From assembly GCF_000633395.1 (NCBI RefSeq), contig NZ_AYMU01000001.1, positions 372,001 through 436,000 on the forward strand: 64,000 nt of DNA. Direction: 5' to 3'. Origin of the DNA: Pseudomonas sp. PH1b (lineage in GTDB: Bacteria; Pseudomonadota; Gammaproteobacteria; Pseudomonadales; Pseudomonadaceae). Position 1 is the stretch's first letter. The number at the start of each line of letters is the position of its first letter. A model generated the notes under the pieces. It ran no database searches. It saw only the letters and a program-made list of their open reading frames with translations, and had not been told where the DNA came from. This document shows, one piece after another, positions 50,964 to 60,800 of the stretch. A program made the position numbers and the translations under genes.

Positions 50964-52997
50964 ATGGGCGGCTTGCAATCACGCCGCCTGCGCTACGGCG
51001 TGGGCGCGATAGGGCTGGTATTCGGCTTGCTGGCACTGCTGCGGCTGCTGTTCGCCGTGGGTTTTTCCGGGGTCGACCTGAGCGCCGCCAATGAGCGCGA
51101 GGCCATTCTCCAGACCCTCGGCATCGGCCTGCGCTTCGACCTGCGCCTGACCCTGCTGCTCCTGCTGCCCTTGGCCCTGCTGGCCTGGCTGCCGCGCTAC
51201 AACCTGCTGCGCCAACCAGCCCTGCGCTGGCTAGCCCGGGCCTACCTGCTGCTGGTGCTGGGCGGGGTAGGGCTGCTGTACATCATCGACTTCGGCCATT
51301 ACGCCTACCTCGGCGTGCGCATCAACGCCACCGTGCTGCGCTACCTCGACGACGCACAGATCTCCCGGCAAATGCTCTGGGAAAGCTACCCGGTGCTGTG
51401 GATCGTCCTTGCCTGGGGCAGCGCCCTGGCCCTGAGCTGCTACGCCTTGCTGCGCCTGGAGCGCCTGACCCTCGACCGCCCGGCCCAAGCCATGGGCCGG
51501 CTGCCCCTGGCCTGCGCCAGCGCCCTGGGCATCGCCGCCGTGTTCCTCGGCCTGCTGGGCCGGGTGGAAAACCTCAACCTGGAAAACCCCGTGCCCCTGC
51601 GCTGGAGCGACGCCTACTTCTCCGGCAACAGCCAGATCGCCGCCCTGGGCCTGAACCCTGTGCTGTTCTTCTACGACACCCTCAAGGCCGGCCAGGCCCA
51701 GTACGACGAAGCCCAAGTGCGCCAACACTACCCGGCCCTGGCCCGCTACCTTGGCGTCGACCATCCAGACCCGCACAGCCTCAGCTTCACCCGCCAACAA
51801 GGCATTCAGCCGTATCGCATCGACCGCCCGCGGCCGCCCAACGTTATCTTCGTCATGCTCGAATCCCTCGGCACCAGCGCCGTGGGCGCCTACGGCAACC
51901 CACTGAACCCCTCCCCCAACCTCGACCGCCTGGCCAGCCAGAGCTGGTTCTTCAAACACTTCTACGTCCCGGTCACCGGCACCGCCAAGACCGTGTGGGC
52001 CAGCATCACCGGCGTGCCCGACGTCACCCGCCAAGAGACCGCCACCCGCCAGCCCCTGATCACCCGCCAACACAGCCTGATGAACGCCTTCAGCGACTAC
52101 CACAGGCTCTACCTGATCGGCGGCAACGCCGGCTGGGCCAACATCAACGGCCTGATCCGCCAAAGCATCGACAACGTGCGTCTATACGACGAAAGCCACT
52201 GGCAATCGCCCCTGGTGGACGTCTGGGGCATCTCCGACCTCGACCTGTTCAAAGAAAGCGACCGCCTGCTGCGCGCCATCCCCCAGGACCAACCCTTCTT
52301 CGCCTACCTGCAAACCTCCGGCAACCACCGCCCGTTCACCATCCCCAAGGACAACGACGGCTTCCAAGCTCAAGACCTGCCCCTGGAACAGGTCCAGGCC
52401 GCTGGTTCCCGCAGCCTTGCGCAATACAACGCCGTGCGCCTGCTGGACTTCAACATCGGCCGGCTAATGGAGATCGCCAAGGCGGGCGGCTACTACGACA
52501 ACACGATTTTCGTATTCTTCGGCGACCACAACACCCGCATCAGCCAGATCCCCCACATGGCCCCCGCGTTCGAACAGCTAGGGCTGGAAAGCAACAACGT
52601 ACCGCTGCTGATCCATGCCCCGGGGATGTTGCAGCCCAGAGTGATCGAAGAAGCCGTCGGCCTCGCCGACCTGCTGCCCACCGTGGCCGGCATGGCCGGG
52701 ATGCCCTTCACCAATGGCGCCATGGGGCGGGACATTCAACAACCCGCACCGGAAGGCGAGCGGGTGGTGCCGTTGGTATTAAGGGAAGGGACCTTTCCCG
52801 TGATTGGTGGCGTGACCAAGGATTTTCTGCTGCAGATGCAGCACGACGGTAGTGGAGCGACTTTGCATGACCTAGCGTCAAACACCCCGCGTGAGGATGT
52901 GGCGCAGGAGCATCCGCAGGAGTTTGAACGGTTGCTGGAGTTGACGCGGGGGATGCATGAGGGGGCGCGGTTGATGTTGTATCGCAACGTTCGCTGA
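50964..52997 (+). CDS. LtaS-like sulfatase-fold phosphoglycerol or phosphoethanolamine transferase
   Basis: A 677-residue protein with about five N-terminal transmembrane helices (to about residue 200) and a periplasmic alkaline-phosphatase/sulfatase domain. Metal-site residues are Glu300 (FVMLESLG), the nucleophile Thr in PVTGTAKTVWAS (about 340) and Asp521-His522 (FFGDHNTR), with His455 in TSGNH. This matches lipoteichoic acid synthase-like enzymes, which in Gram-negatives include OpgB-type transferases decorating periplasmic glucans. An ATG one codon upstream has worse spacing to AGAGG, so 50964 was chosen. Confidence 0.85.
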   Translation: MGGLQSRRLRYGVGAIGLVFGLLALLRLLFAVGFSGVDLSAANEREAILQTLGIGLRFDLRLTLLLLLPLALLAWLPRYNLLRQPALRWLARAYLLLVLGGVGLLYIIDFGHYAYLGVRINATVLRYLDDAQISRQMLWESYPVLWIVLAWGSALALSCYALLRLERLTLDRPAQAMGRLPLACASALGIAAVFLGLLGRVENLNLENPVPLRWSDAYFSGNSQIAALGLNPVLFFYDTLKAGQAQYDEAQVRQHYPALARYLGVDHPDPHSLSFTRQQGIQPYRIDRPRPPNVIFVMLESLGTSAVGAYGNPLNPSPNLDRLASQSWFFKHFYVPVTGTAKTVWASITGVPDVTRQETATRQPLITRQHSLMNAFSDYHRLYLIGGNAGWANINGLIRQSIDNVRLYDESHWQSPLVDVWGISDLDLFKESDRLLRAIPQDQPFFAYLQTSGNHRPFTIPKDNDGFQAQDLPLEQVQAAGSRSLAQYNAVRLLDFNIGRLMEIAKAGGYYDNTIFVFFGDHNTRISQIPHMAPAFEQLGLESNNVPLLIHAPGMLQPRVIEEAVGLADLLPTVAGMAGMPFTNGAMGRDIQQPAPEGERVVPLVLREGTFPVIGGVTKDFLLQMQHDGSGATLHDLASNTPREDVAQEHPQEFERLLELTRGMHEGARLMLYRNVR

Positions 52998-53028
52998 CAC
53001 CGCACAGCCATCGGTTGACGCCGGCCCG

Positions 53029-53070
53029 TGTAGGAGCTGGCTTGCCAGCGAAGGCGGCCGAAGGGCCGCC
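53029..53070. repeat. Half REP element with a downstream hairpin
   Basis: One T/A-stem REP copy (GTAGGAGCTGGCTTGCCAGC from 53030) is followed at once by the hairpin GGCGGCC-GAAG-GGCCGCC (53053-53070). It marks the boundary between the core-like transferase gene and the defence island. Confidence 0.8.
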
Positions 53071-53080
53071 TGAATTCTAT

Positions 53081-54169
53081 TTAACAGACAGCCAGTTCAG
53101 GTCTGAAGCTGCTGGTGGTTAGGCGTTTGAGCGCTATATCAAGCGCCTGATCGTCGAACAGCCTGTTCTTGCGAGCAGCAGAGCCGGCCCCTCCGTCCCA
53201 CTGCTTCAATGCCTCGCGCACTGCGGGAACAGTTGGAGAAACCCCTTCTCGGTTTAGTAACCAATCGACCGTCGCCAACAGCTCCATGCCAAAGGGAGAT
53301 TCAAAACCGTCGATCAGCTCAGCGGTGCGCTCCAATGCTTGGGCGTACTCTTTTGCTTCGGTTTTGAGATAGGTCTGTAGGAAAGTCTTGCGCACATCGT
53401 CGAACCAGATCACATCGCTAATATCGGCGTCACTGATTCGCTTGTTGCAGTGCAGATAGCTGCCATCCAGATTATTCAGCAAATGCTCCAAGCGGTTGGC
53501 ATATGGCCCAAATTTGTGAGCAACAAATTTAAGGTTTAAAGGGTTCTCGGTGTCTGGCAGTTTTTCTATTGCTCGCTCAAGGAACCAAGCGAGTTTCTGA
53601 ATTTCTAGCAGACTGCACTCCATGCCTAAAACCCAGTAACGCCTAACCAGTTCTGCAATCAGCGCGCGAGCGGGCGTGAGTTCCTCCACTCCGTTTCGTT
53701 TGGCGACGTTTAGATACTGTTTGGAAGGCTCAAACACCAAAATATCGACATCCAGATCGCTGAGTATCGAAACGATCTGCTCCCGAACTTCAGGCCATTT
53801 CAAGCCACCGTTACCGGCACCCAGCGGAGGCACTGCGACGGACTTCACCTGGTTTTCAAGCAAAAAACGGCGAAGGTCATACAAGCCTTCTGTTATCCAA
53901 GCCATCTGCGAGGGTGATCGCCAGTGACGCTTAGTAGGGAAGTTCACGATCCAACGTGGCCCATCCAACTCGTTGACGGCGGTGACATGCATTTTGCCAG
54001 TCTCCACCGCGCCAGCTTTGCAGGCTGCCGAGTACAGACGGTAATTCTCGCTAAAACGCTCTTTAAACATCAGAGCGATTCCTTTGCCCATCACGCCAAC
54101 GGTATTCACCGTGTTGACCAGGGCTTCGGTTTTGGCTTCCAGAAGGTTGCCTTGGGTAAAACGGATCAT
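53081..54169 (-). CDS. darG: DarG-type macrodomain antitoxin
   Basis: A 362-residue DarG. The N-terminal macrodomain (about 1-150) starts [20 protein letters not shown] and has the ADP-ribose loop [13 protein letters not shown]. Lys80 in NFPTKRHWR is at the position of the catalytic lysine of Thermus DarG that removes ADP-ribose from DNA. The C-terminal part (about 165-362) is the helical DarG domain that also inhibits DarT by binding. The start at 54169 overlaps the darT stop (ATGA). The frame continues upstream inside darT, but MIRF is the family start. Confidence 0.93.
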   Translation of the reverse strand: MIRFTQGNLLEAKTEALVNTVNTVGVMGKGIALMFKERFSENYRLYSAACKAGAVETGKMHVTAVNELDGPRWIVNFPTKRHWRSPSQMAWITEGLYDLRRFLLENQVKSVAVPPLGAGNGGLKWPEVREQIVSILSDLDVDILVFEPSKQYLNVAKRNGVEELTPARALIAELVRRYWVLGMECSLLEIQKLAWFLERAIEKLPDTENPLNLKFVAHKFGPYANRLEHLLNNLDGSYLHCNKRISDADISDVIWFDDVRKTFLQTYLKTEAKEYAQALERTAELIDGFESPFGMELLATVDWLLNREGVSPTVPAVREALKQWDGGAGSAARKNRLFDDQALDIALKRLTTSSFRPELAVC

Positions 54170-54810
54170 TGGAAATACCATCCCGGACGCGCATGGACAG
54201 GTAAGGCCAAACCCCTGGTGGCCAAGTCTTGTTCTATGCGTTTCTTCATTGCATCGCTGTAGCACATGATGCCGAGGAGTCCTGTAATCGGTAGGTGATT
54301 GTGAATCAGCGCTTCAGCCTGATAACGCTCCATTTTTCTAGGGTCATCGGGGTCGCGTTTGAAGTCGCGTCGCTGAAGGATAGCCCAGTCGATCTGGCTG
54401 AGATTCGCTAGATCGCTGTAATAGTCTGTCCAATACGGATAGGCGTGTGCGTTTGTGAAGACGAACGGTAGCCCTAGCTGTTCGACGCGGTACAGGCTTG
54501 AGACCAAAATCACAATCTCATCATTGGTGCGCTGTTGAACACTCCGGCCTGAGTGAATGTTTTTCATCATCACAGAGAAAGGGGTGAAATAGAAGGGCAC
54601 ATAATCAGCCAGCACACCGCCAGGAACAATGGGCACATGACGTGCTCGGCGCTTGTCGATCAGGTCAACGTTGCCGATGTTCACGTATTGCGGGGCCTGT
54701 ACTTCGGAGCTTGCGCAATGCAGACCGTTGTCCAGAATCCAAGGCAGGTTGTCGCGATGGACGATACGCCAAATCAGAGCCTTCTCTGGATTCAGTCTGC
54801 TGTAATTCAT
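54166..54810 (-). CDS. darT: DarT DNA ADP-ribosyltransferase toxin
   Basis: A 214-residue DarT (DUF4433) toxin, which uses NAD+ to ADP-ribosylate bases in single-stranded DNA. Expected active-site residues are His18 (IVHRDNLPW), an Arg at 54/55 (DKRRARHVP) and the catalytic Glu166 ([10 protein letters not shown]); the ARTT-loop-like segment [13 protein letters not shown] is typical. It overlaps both its neighbours by 4 bp, so the three genes form one coupled operon. Base specificity (thymidine or guanosine type) cannot be read from the sequence. Confidence 0.93.
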   Translation of the reverse strand: MNYSRLNPEKALIWRIVHRDNLPWILDNGLHCASSEVQAPQYVNIGNVDLIDKRRARHVPIVPGGVLADYVPFYFTPFSVMMKNIHSGRSVQQRTNDEIVILVSSLYRVEQLGLPFVFTNAHAYPYWTDYYSDLANLSQIDWAILQRRDFKRDPDDPRKMERYQAEALIHNHLPITGLLGIMCYSDAMKKRIEQDLATRGLALPVHARPGWYFQ

Positions 54811-55379
54811 CGACGAAACATTCCGGTATTCACTCCAATCTGCACAGAAACATCAGCTTCGCGCATTTTAGCCCCGCAATGCTCTTCAACCTCTGAGTTA
54901 GCGACAAAAATCTTGAAAAAATTATTAGCAGAAACAACGGTGGGAGACAGGCATTCCGCCATGCAGACGCTTTTGCAGTGAGGGTCGTGATAATCCCTTT
55001 GGTTCATCACATCCCAGTCAATGGCTTCGAAGCCTGCCTTATAGTCAAGCAATTGAATGGTGTCGTTAGCCAATGGGTGCCGAGGAATAACCTTCCAGTT
55101 ATTTTCAAGCGCGAAGGATCGGCGAATAGAAATGACTACGAATTGGGTATCGCGTTTACTGCCCTGAACGCTTCCGTCAAATGGATTCGCGGCAAACCAA
55201 TGAAAGGGGACGTAGTTTTCGAGTCCCAGCGCTTGTCGTTTTTTTAGTATTTCAGCATCAGCTACGTCTTTGAACCCTTTGAGCTGCGCGCGTGGCCTGA
55301 GGCCGTTCTGAAAGATACTGCTCAAATTTTCAAGGGCGGTGAGGTGATAAAGCAGTTTTTGTTCCTTGATATCTACCAT
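54807..55379 (-). CDS. second DarT-like (DUF4433-fold) protein
   Basis: A 190-residue protein, first gene of the darT-darG operon. It is divergent from DarT but can be aligned by eye: His12 (LLYHLTALENLSSIFQNG) with DarT His18, Arg48 (ILKKRQA) with the NAD-site Arg, YVPFHWFAANPF with [11 protein letters not shown], and Glu142 (SVCMAECLSP) with catalytic Glu166. All key residues appear kept, so it may be an active second ADP-ribosyltransferase. It has a good AAGGAG site before the ATG and a 4-bp overlap with darT. An accessory or non-toxic role is also possible. Confidence 0.75.
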   Translation of the reverse strand: MVDIKEQKLLYHLTALENLSSIFQNGLRPRAQLKGFKDVADAEILKKRQALGLENYVPFHWFAANPFDGSVQGSKRDTQFVVISIRRSFALENNWKVIPRHPLANDTIQLLDYKAGFEAIDWDVMNQRDYHDPHCKSVCMAECLSPTVVSANNFFKIFVANSEVEEHCGAKMREADVSVQIGVNTGMFRR

Positions 55380-55756
55380 GTCGGTCTCCTTGACCTATGC
55401 AATTGCTGATTGGTTTCAGCCCTACTGCTTCTTCCGTGCGGACAACAACCTTAAATAAATACTCACACGCTGGTGCGATTTAGCAGGGTGTTGATAGTGA
55501 TTCTATTGCGCCATTACGTTGAGCTACAAGTTCAATCTAGGCTTCGCCATCTGACCGGTATCTTTCTAGTGGATACGGGCTTTCATTGCTGTCAATCAGT
55601 CGGTTTCCCCTTTCTTAAGGTGATCAGTGAAATCAGAAGGCCCCTTCAGAGGGCGTAGATGTTGAGCGAGTATCGATGAGGAGGGCTGGAGGTATTGAAT
55701 TAATACTCGTTTTTGGTGTATAAACACATAATATGTGTTTTTTGTTGGGGTGGGTT
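55380..55756. promoter_or_regulatory. AT-rich divergent region between the DarT operon and the XRE gene
   Basis: This 377-bp region has no supported gene and is clearly more AT-rich than the core. Besides the rightward promoter and operator described separately, it contains GTATT-GAATT-AATAC (55692-55706) and an AT-rich block around 55450-55470 that may serve the leftward DarT operon, though no consensus promoter could be confirmed there. Confidence 0.45.
55695..55740 (+). promoter_or_regulatory. Promoter and palindromic operator of the XRE regulator gene
   Basis: A TTGAAT -35 box (55695-55700), 18-bp spacer and TATAAA -10 box (55719-55724) precede the XRE gene. A perfect inverted repeat AAACACAT-AAT-ATGTGTTT (55722-55740) overlaps the -10 box and the expected start of transcription. 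A protein bound there would block the promoter, as in autorepression. Confidence 0.75.
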
Positions 55757-56644
55757 ATGGAACGGCTGAAAGAGTTACGGAAGGTTTTGGGGTTGACGCA
55801 GGCTGCTTTAGCAAGCCAGTTGAGTGTTTCACAACAAACCGTTGCTAGATGGGAGCGAGGAGATGCTGAACCCAGCTTCGCGACTTTGAGGGATATCGCT
55901 ACCTTGTTGGGAACGAGTGTTGATGATCTGCTGGAGTATTCAGTAGGGCGGGCCAAAATTTCTTCACAGCACTGGAGGCTCCAAGATGAAAGCATTGATG
56001 GATTCTGGGGGCATATTGGGCTTCTTCTCCCCGGAAAGTTGAAGAGCCAGTGGTATCCGATTACTGAAAACGAATGTGGAAGAATCCATCATATTTTGTC
56101 GGAACGGCACACCTCTTCTGGTTGGCTATTGCTTAGCACGCTTAATAACAAAGCCTTGATCGTAAATCCTGACCTGATGCAAAGAATTCGGCTCCTGGAT
56201 GATGCTGCTGATCAGCCTGCTGATGACGATTGGGAGCTTTCTATTGACGGTTATCAAGGTTGGGGAGCGGAAATCTATCGTGGAATAAGTGAGTTTTTCT
56301 GGGATGAGGATGAGTTTGAGTCAAAAAACTCTAAGACCCTAAAAAAGGTTATTACTGATCTCATAGAGGAACATAAGCTAAATGAGGAAGCTGTTTCTGA
56401 GTTTATAGAGCATACGAAAATTTATTTAAAAAACGGGTCTTTAATTAGCTTCAAAGCTGACCGGTCTGATACGTATGAGCTTGCTATTGGTGCTGATTGT
56501 GCAACCCCATCCACAATTTCCCTAAAGAATGATCACACTGGCGAGTTGAATTATTTTAATTCCATGCATGTTGCTTTAGTGGAGATACCATTAACGGAAT
56601 ATCTCGAGGCTGCGAGAGAGATGATGGAGGAGTTAGAGGGGTAA
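55757..56644 (+). CDS. XRE-family helix-turn-helix regulator with unknown C-terminal domain
   Basis: A 295-residue protein. Residues 1-60 form a Cro/CI-type helix-turn-helix (MERLKELRKVLGLTQAALAS, then VSQQTVARWERGDAEPS). The C-terminal 230 residues match no domain I know; they are acidic and may sense a ligand or DNA damage product. The ATG at 55757 was preferred over an open frame starting eight codons upstream, because it gives the normal HTH start. Codon use is AT-rich, unlike neighbours, suggesting transfer. It is divergent from the DarT operon. Confidence 0.8.
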   Translation: MERLKELRKVLGLTQAALASQLSVSQQTVARWERGDAEPSFATLRDIATLLGTSVDDLLEYSVGRAKISSQHWRLQDESIDGFWGHIGLLLPGKLKSQWYPITENECGRIHHILSERHTSSGWLLLSTLNNKALIVNPDLMQRIRLLDDAADQPADDDWELSIDGYQGWGAEIYRGISEFFWDEDEFESKNSKTLKKVITDLIEEHKLNEEAVSEFIEHTKIYLKNGSLISFKADRSDTYELAIGADCATPSTISLKNDHTGELNYFNSMHVALVEIPLTEYLEAAREMMEELEG

Positions 56645-56941
56645 GGGGCGTCTCAATAATGAGGCCTCTAGAGTAGACAATATTCAGACACCTGGCGGCT
56701 GGGCTCTTTTCAAGACAAAAGAAATCGGCTTCACCGCCAACCGCTCGCAATCCAATTCGGGCTGCGCAAGTGAATCCACGGTCATATTAGGAAAAGGCTC
56801 TATGGGACCTTCACGGCTGTACGCCTCAAGCGAATTCGCGCCCTCAGCATCGACCATAGGCTATGGAAGCCGAAGAAATGCACCTGCAGTGATTTTTGCA
56901 AACTTGGACCAATTGAGTGGAGCTTGTTGTCCCGTCGTAAC
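56645..56941. other. Gap between the XRE gene and mrr
   Basis: This 297-bp space lies between the convergent XRE and mrr-like genes. It contains no gene, no clear terminator and no repeat that I can support. Confidence 0.5.
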
Positions 56942-57853
56942 TCACTCCTCAGCAAAATAATCACTGTCGAGCTGCTTGACCTCGTACACCTGCTTCACGC
57001 TCACCCCCAGGTTGTGCTCGACCATCAGTCGAGCAAGTTCGACGCCATCGATCAACACCACTTTGATATCCAAGCCCAGCGCCGCGTCCCTTGCACCCAT
57101 GGAAAAATCCGAGGTGGTGATAAATACACCTTTGCGCGCCCGCTGGCGGGTCAGGGCACCGATGAATTTGTCGATCTCAGGGCGATGTACGGTGTTGCTC
57201 CAACGTTTGGCTTGTAGGTAGATCACGTCCAGGCCGAGTTTGTCTTCCTTGATGATGCCGTCGATACCACCGTCATTCGTGAGTTGGGTGGCTTTGCCCG
57301 CTTCTTTACGTGAGCCGCCGTAACCCATGGCTAGCATCAGGTCGACCACTACCTGCTCGAAGAAGCTCGGGGTTGCGGCTCGTACTTGAGCAAGCAGTTC
57401 ATCCGCCAGTGATTGCACCAGTGCCTGGTGAGCCTCGGCCAGTTGTTCGTCGGGAGTGGTTTCCGATGGGGCGATATCCAGCGCAGCGGGGATGTCCGCC
57501 GTTTGTGGTTTGGCGGTATGAAAGTCAGCGAACTCGGGGAATTGTTTCAGCCAGCTCACGGTGATGCGCGCGGGTCCGTTAGATAAGGCGTCGAGGCCAC
57601 GCGGGGTGATTTGCACCATGCCTTTGGCGGGAATGGTCAGCAGCCCTGCCTTGTTGAGATAAGTTCGGGCCCAGCCTACGCGGTTATTGATTACCGTCTG
57701 ATTCCCAGAGGGCAGGTACTCTTTGCGCTCCTCCTCGGTCAGTTGGAACTGATCGGCAATGCGCTCGCGCAGTTCTCTGAGTGGCAGCGGTGCACCGTTC
57801 TGTACGGTGGTGAGCACCGGCCGCATGACGCTTTGAAAGTCCGGAATTGTCAT
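56942..57853 (-). CDS. mrr: Mrr-type restriction endonuclease
   Basis: A 303-residue Mrr-like nuclease. The N-terminal winged-helix domain (about 1-95) is the Mrr_N type, and the C-terminal Mrr_cat domain (about 160-285) carries the PD-(D/E)xK core Asp198 (GGIDG) and Gln214-x-Lys216 (YLQAKRW). Mrr enzymes cut methylated DNA. The start at 57853 has AGGAG 5 bases upstream; a GTG two codons upstream is less likely. It lies only 9 bp after hsdR on the same strand, so it is probably made from the hsd operon. Confidence 0.92.
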   Translation of the reverse strand: MTIPDFQSVMRPVLTTVQNGAPLPLRELRERIADQFQLTEEERKEYLPSGNQTVINNRVGWARTYLNKAGLLTIPAKGMVQITPRGLDALSNGPARITVSWLKQFPEFADFHTAKPQTADIPAALDIAPSETTPDEQLAEAHQALVQSLADELLAQVRAATPSFFEQVVVDLMLAMGYGGSRKEAGKATQLTNDGGIDGIIKEDKLGLDVIYLQAKRWSNTVHRPEIDKFIGALTRQRARKGVFITTSDFSMGARDAALGLDIKVVLIDGVELARLMVEHNLGVSVKQVYEVKQLDSDYFAEE

Positions 57854-57862
57854 GGTCACTCC

Positions 57863-60800
57863 TTAACCCAGTTGATCGCTCTCAGCGAGGCCTGCCGCTG
57901 CCTTGAGCATTTTCAAAATCACCAGAGCAAAGGCTCGGCTCTTGGTGTCGTTGTCCAGCACCTCCAACGACAATTTTTCGTTGTCAGTCATGGCGTCGAG
58001 TACGGTGTCCACCACGCGTTTGGGGAGTAGACCGTGCATCACCTGGTCCACCGAGTGACTGTTGACTTGAGCCATCAAGTCGTCTTGGCGCAACAGGCGT
58101 TGGGTGATGCCTTTAGCAAAATGCAGTTGGTCATCATCTTGCGTTTCGGCACCAAAGATATCGTTCAACGCGTCGATGATTTCCGACAGGCGCTTTTTCT
58201 CCGGGTCATGGGGCTTGCCGCTGCCCACATCACTGCCAGGTTTGAGGGTGTACTCGCCTTTTTCTTCGCTCAGGCGCAACTGGTGCTCAGCACGCTTGCT
58301 TAGGCGGTAGTGGCTCAATTGCAACTCGCCCACATCAACGTCGTCTTGTTGCAGGCGATCCGAGCGCAGCAGCGGGTGCAGGTGCTTGGCGTATACGCAG
58401 AGCTGCTCCAGTTCGCGATCTTCATAAGGGATGATCTGCGAGAGGAACTCATACAGGCGCACAAAGCTCTGTAGGTTTTTGCGGAACAAGTCGAGCTGAT
58501 CGATCTGTTCACCGGCTTCTTTCAACGCATGCTCGGCTTTTTTCAAGCCAGCGCTGTCGCCGTTGGCTTCGGTGGTGCGTTTGTAATCAAGCGCCTGCTG
58601 GTGCGACTCCAGCGAAAAGGCGTAGCGCTTGGCAAAGCGCTCCCTGGCGGGTGTGCAGTAATAGCTGAGCTTGCTGGCAGCCGCTTTGGGGTCGAAGAAG
58701 GCCATGGCGAATGCCTCGACCTCTTGCCAGTGATAGATCCCTTCGGTATCCAGTTTCTTCTGCAGGTCATAGATGATCTGCGGGTCGGTGACATCGGTCA
58801 GCTCGGCCTTGGTGTAGTAAGGCAAGAAGGCATCGAGAATGTCCTGCGGCTCGTTGAAGAAGTCGAGGATGAAGGTTTCCTTGCTGTCACCAAAAGTGCG
58901 GTTCAGCCGCGACAGGGTCTGCACGCAGTCCACACCTTGCAGCTTTTTGTCCACGTACATGGCGCACAGCTTGGGCTGATCGAAACCCGTCTGGTACTTG
59001 TTGGCCGCAATCATCACGTTGAAGTCTTGGGTGTCGAAGGCCACTGCCAGGTCACGGCCATGCAGGCCGGGGTTAAGCAGGTGGCTGTTTTCCGTGACCT
59101 CTTCGGGGATCACCTCATCCGCGAGCACGCTGCCGGAGAACGCCACCAACGGGTGCACATCCTTGTAGCCCATCTGTTGTACGTAGGCACGCACTGCCAA
59201 CTGGTAGCGCACCGCTTCCTGGCGGCTACTGGTGACCACCATGGCCTTGGCCTGACCATTGAGCAGCTTGCGGATATTGGCGCGGAAGTGCTCGACGATT
59301 ACTTCCACCTTTTGGCTGATGTTGTACGGGTGCAAACGCACCCAGCGCGCCAGCTTGATGCGCGCTTTCTTGCTGTCCACCTCATCGTCTTCGCCCTCCG
59401 GGTGGGCGATCTTCCAGGCGGTGCTGTAGGTGGTGTAGTTGCGCAGCACGTCGAGGATAAAACCCTCCTCAATGGCCTGGCGCATGGAATACAGATGAAA
59501 CGCCTCCGGCTTGTTGCTGGAACTGGCCGGCAGCGCTGGGTCGGTAGGGCGCCCGAACAACTCCAGGGTCTTGGCCTTGGGCGTAGCGGTGAAGGCGTAG
59601 TAGCTGATGCGCTCATTGGGTTGGCGGGCCTGCACGGCGGCGTCCAGCAGCTCTTCCGCGCTGATTTCCTCACCATCCAGTGCATCGCTGCCAAGAATCT
59701 GTTTCAGCTTGCTGGCCGACGAGCCGGTCTGCGAGGAGTGCGCCTCATCGGCAATCACCGCATAGCGCCCGCTGGCGAGTTTGGGGTACTTGTCCAGGGC
59801 ATCGAACAGGGCAGGGAAGGTCTGGATGGTGACGATGATGATGCGCGTTTGCTCAGCCAGCGCCTCGGCCAGTTGTTCGGATTTACTCTGGCTGCCGACG
59901 TCACGGCTGATGGGTTTGACCACGCCCTGGGCGTGCTCGAATTGGTAGATGGTGTTTTGCAGTTGGCTGTCCAGCACCGTGCGGTCGGTTACCACGATGA
60001 CCGAATTGAACAACCGCTGACCGGCATCATCGTACAGCGAGGCCAGTTGATGGGCCGTCCAGGCAATGGAGTTGGACTTGCCCGAGCCGGCGCTGTGCTG
60101 GATTAAATAGCGCTTGCCTGGCCCTTCGGTGCGCGTGGTGTTGACCAGTTTGTTGACCACTTCCCATTGGTGGTAACGCGGGAAGATCATCGTTTCCTTG
60201 GTGACCAGCGTACCGTCGAAGCCTTCGCTGGTTTTTTTGTCCAGGTGCAGAAAGCGCCCCAGTACTTTGAGCCAGGCATCGGGCTGCAACAGACGTTGCC
60301 AGAGGTAGCTGGTAGCATATTGGCTGTCGCCGGCGGGCATTGGGTTACCGGCGCCGCCTTCCTCAGTGCCGAGGTTAAAGGGCAGGAAGAAGGTGTCCTT
60401 GCCCGCCAGCTTGGTGGTCATCGCCACTTCGTTCTGGCCCACGGCAAAGTGCACTAGCGCGCCACGCTTGAAGCTCAACAGTGGTTCGGGCTTGCGGGTT
60501 AGCGGGTCTTTTACCGGGCGGTCGTAGCGGTACTGGCGCTTCGCGTTTTCCACCGACTGCTTGAACTCGCTTTTCAGTTCCAGCGTGGCGGTGGGGATGC
60601 CGTTGACGAACAGCACCAAGTCCAGCCGAGGATTGTAGCTCTGCCCACTGCCACCCGCTTCGCGGGCGTGCGGCGAGTAAGACACCTCTGGCACCACCCG
60701 CAGGCGATTGTACTGGTAGCGCTTGAGGGTGTCGGGGTTCATGCCGTGGTCGGGCTGGAAGCTACACAGCTCCACTTTTACCGCAGGCAGCTTGAAGCCA

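Noticed and set aside
58529..60106. 525-codon plus-strand frame opposite hsdR
   Set aside because: It has no recognisable protein and lies across the HsdR motor and C-terminal domains.
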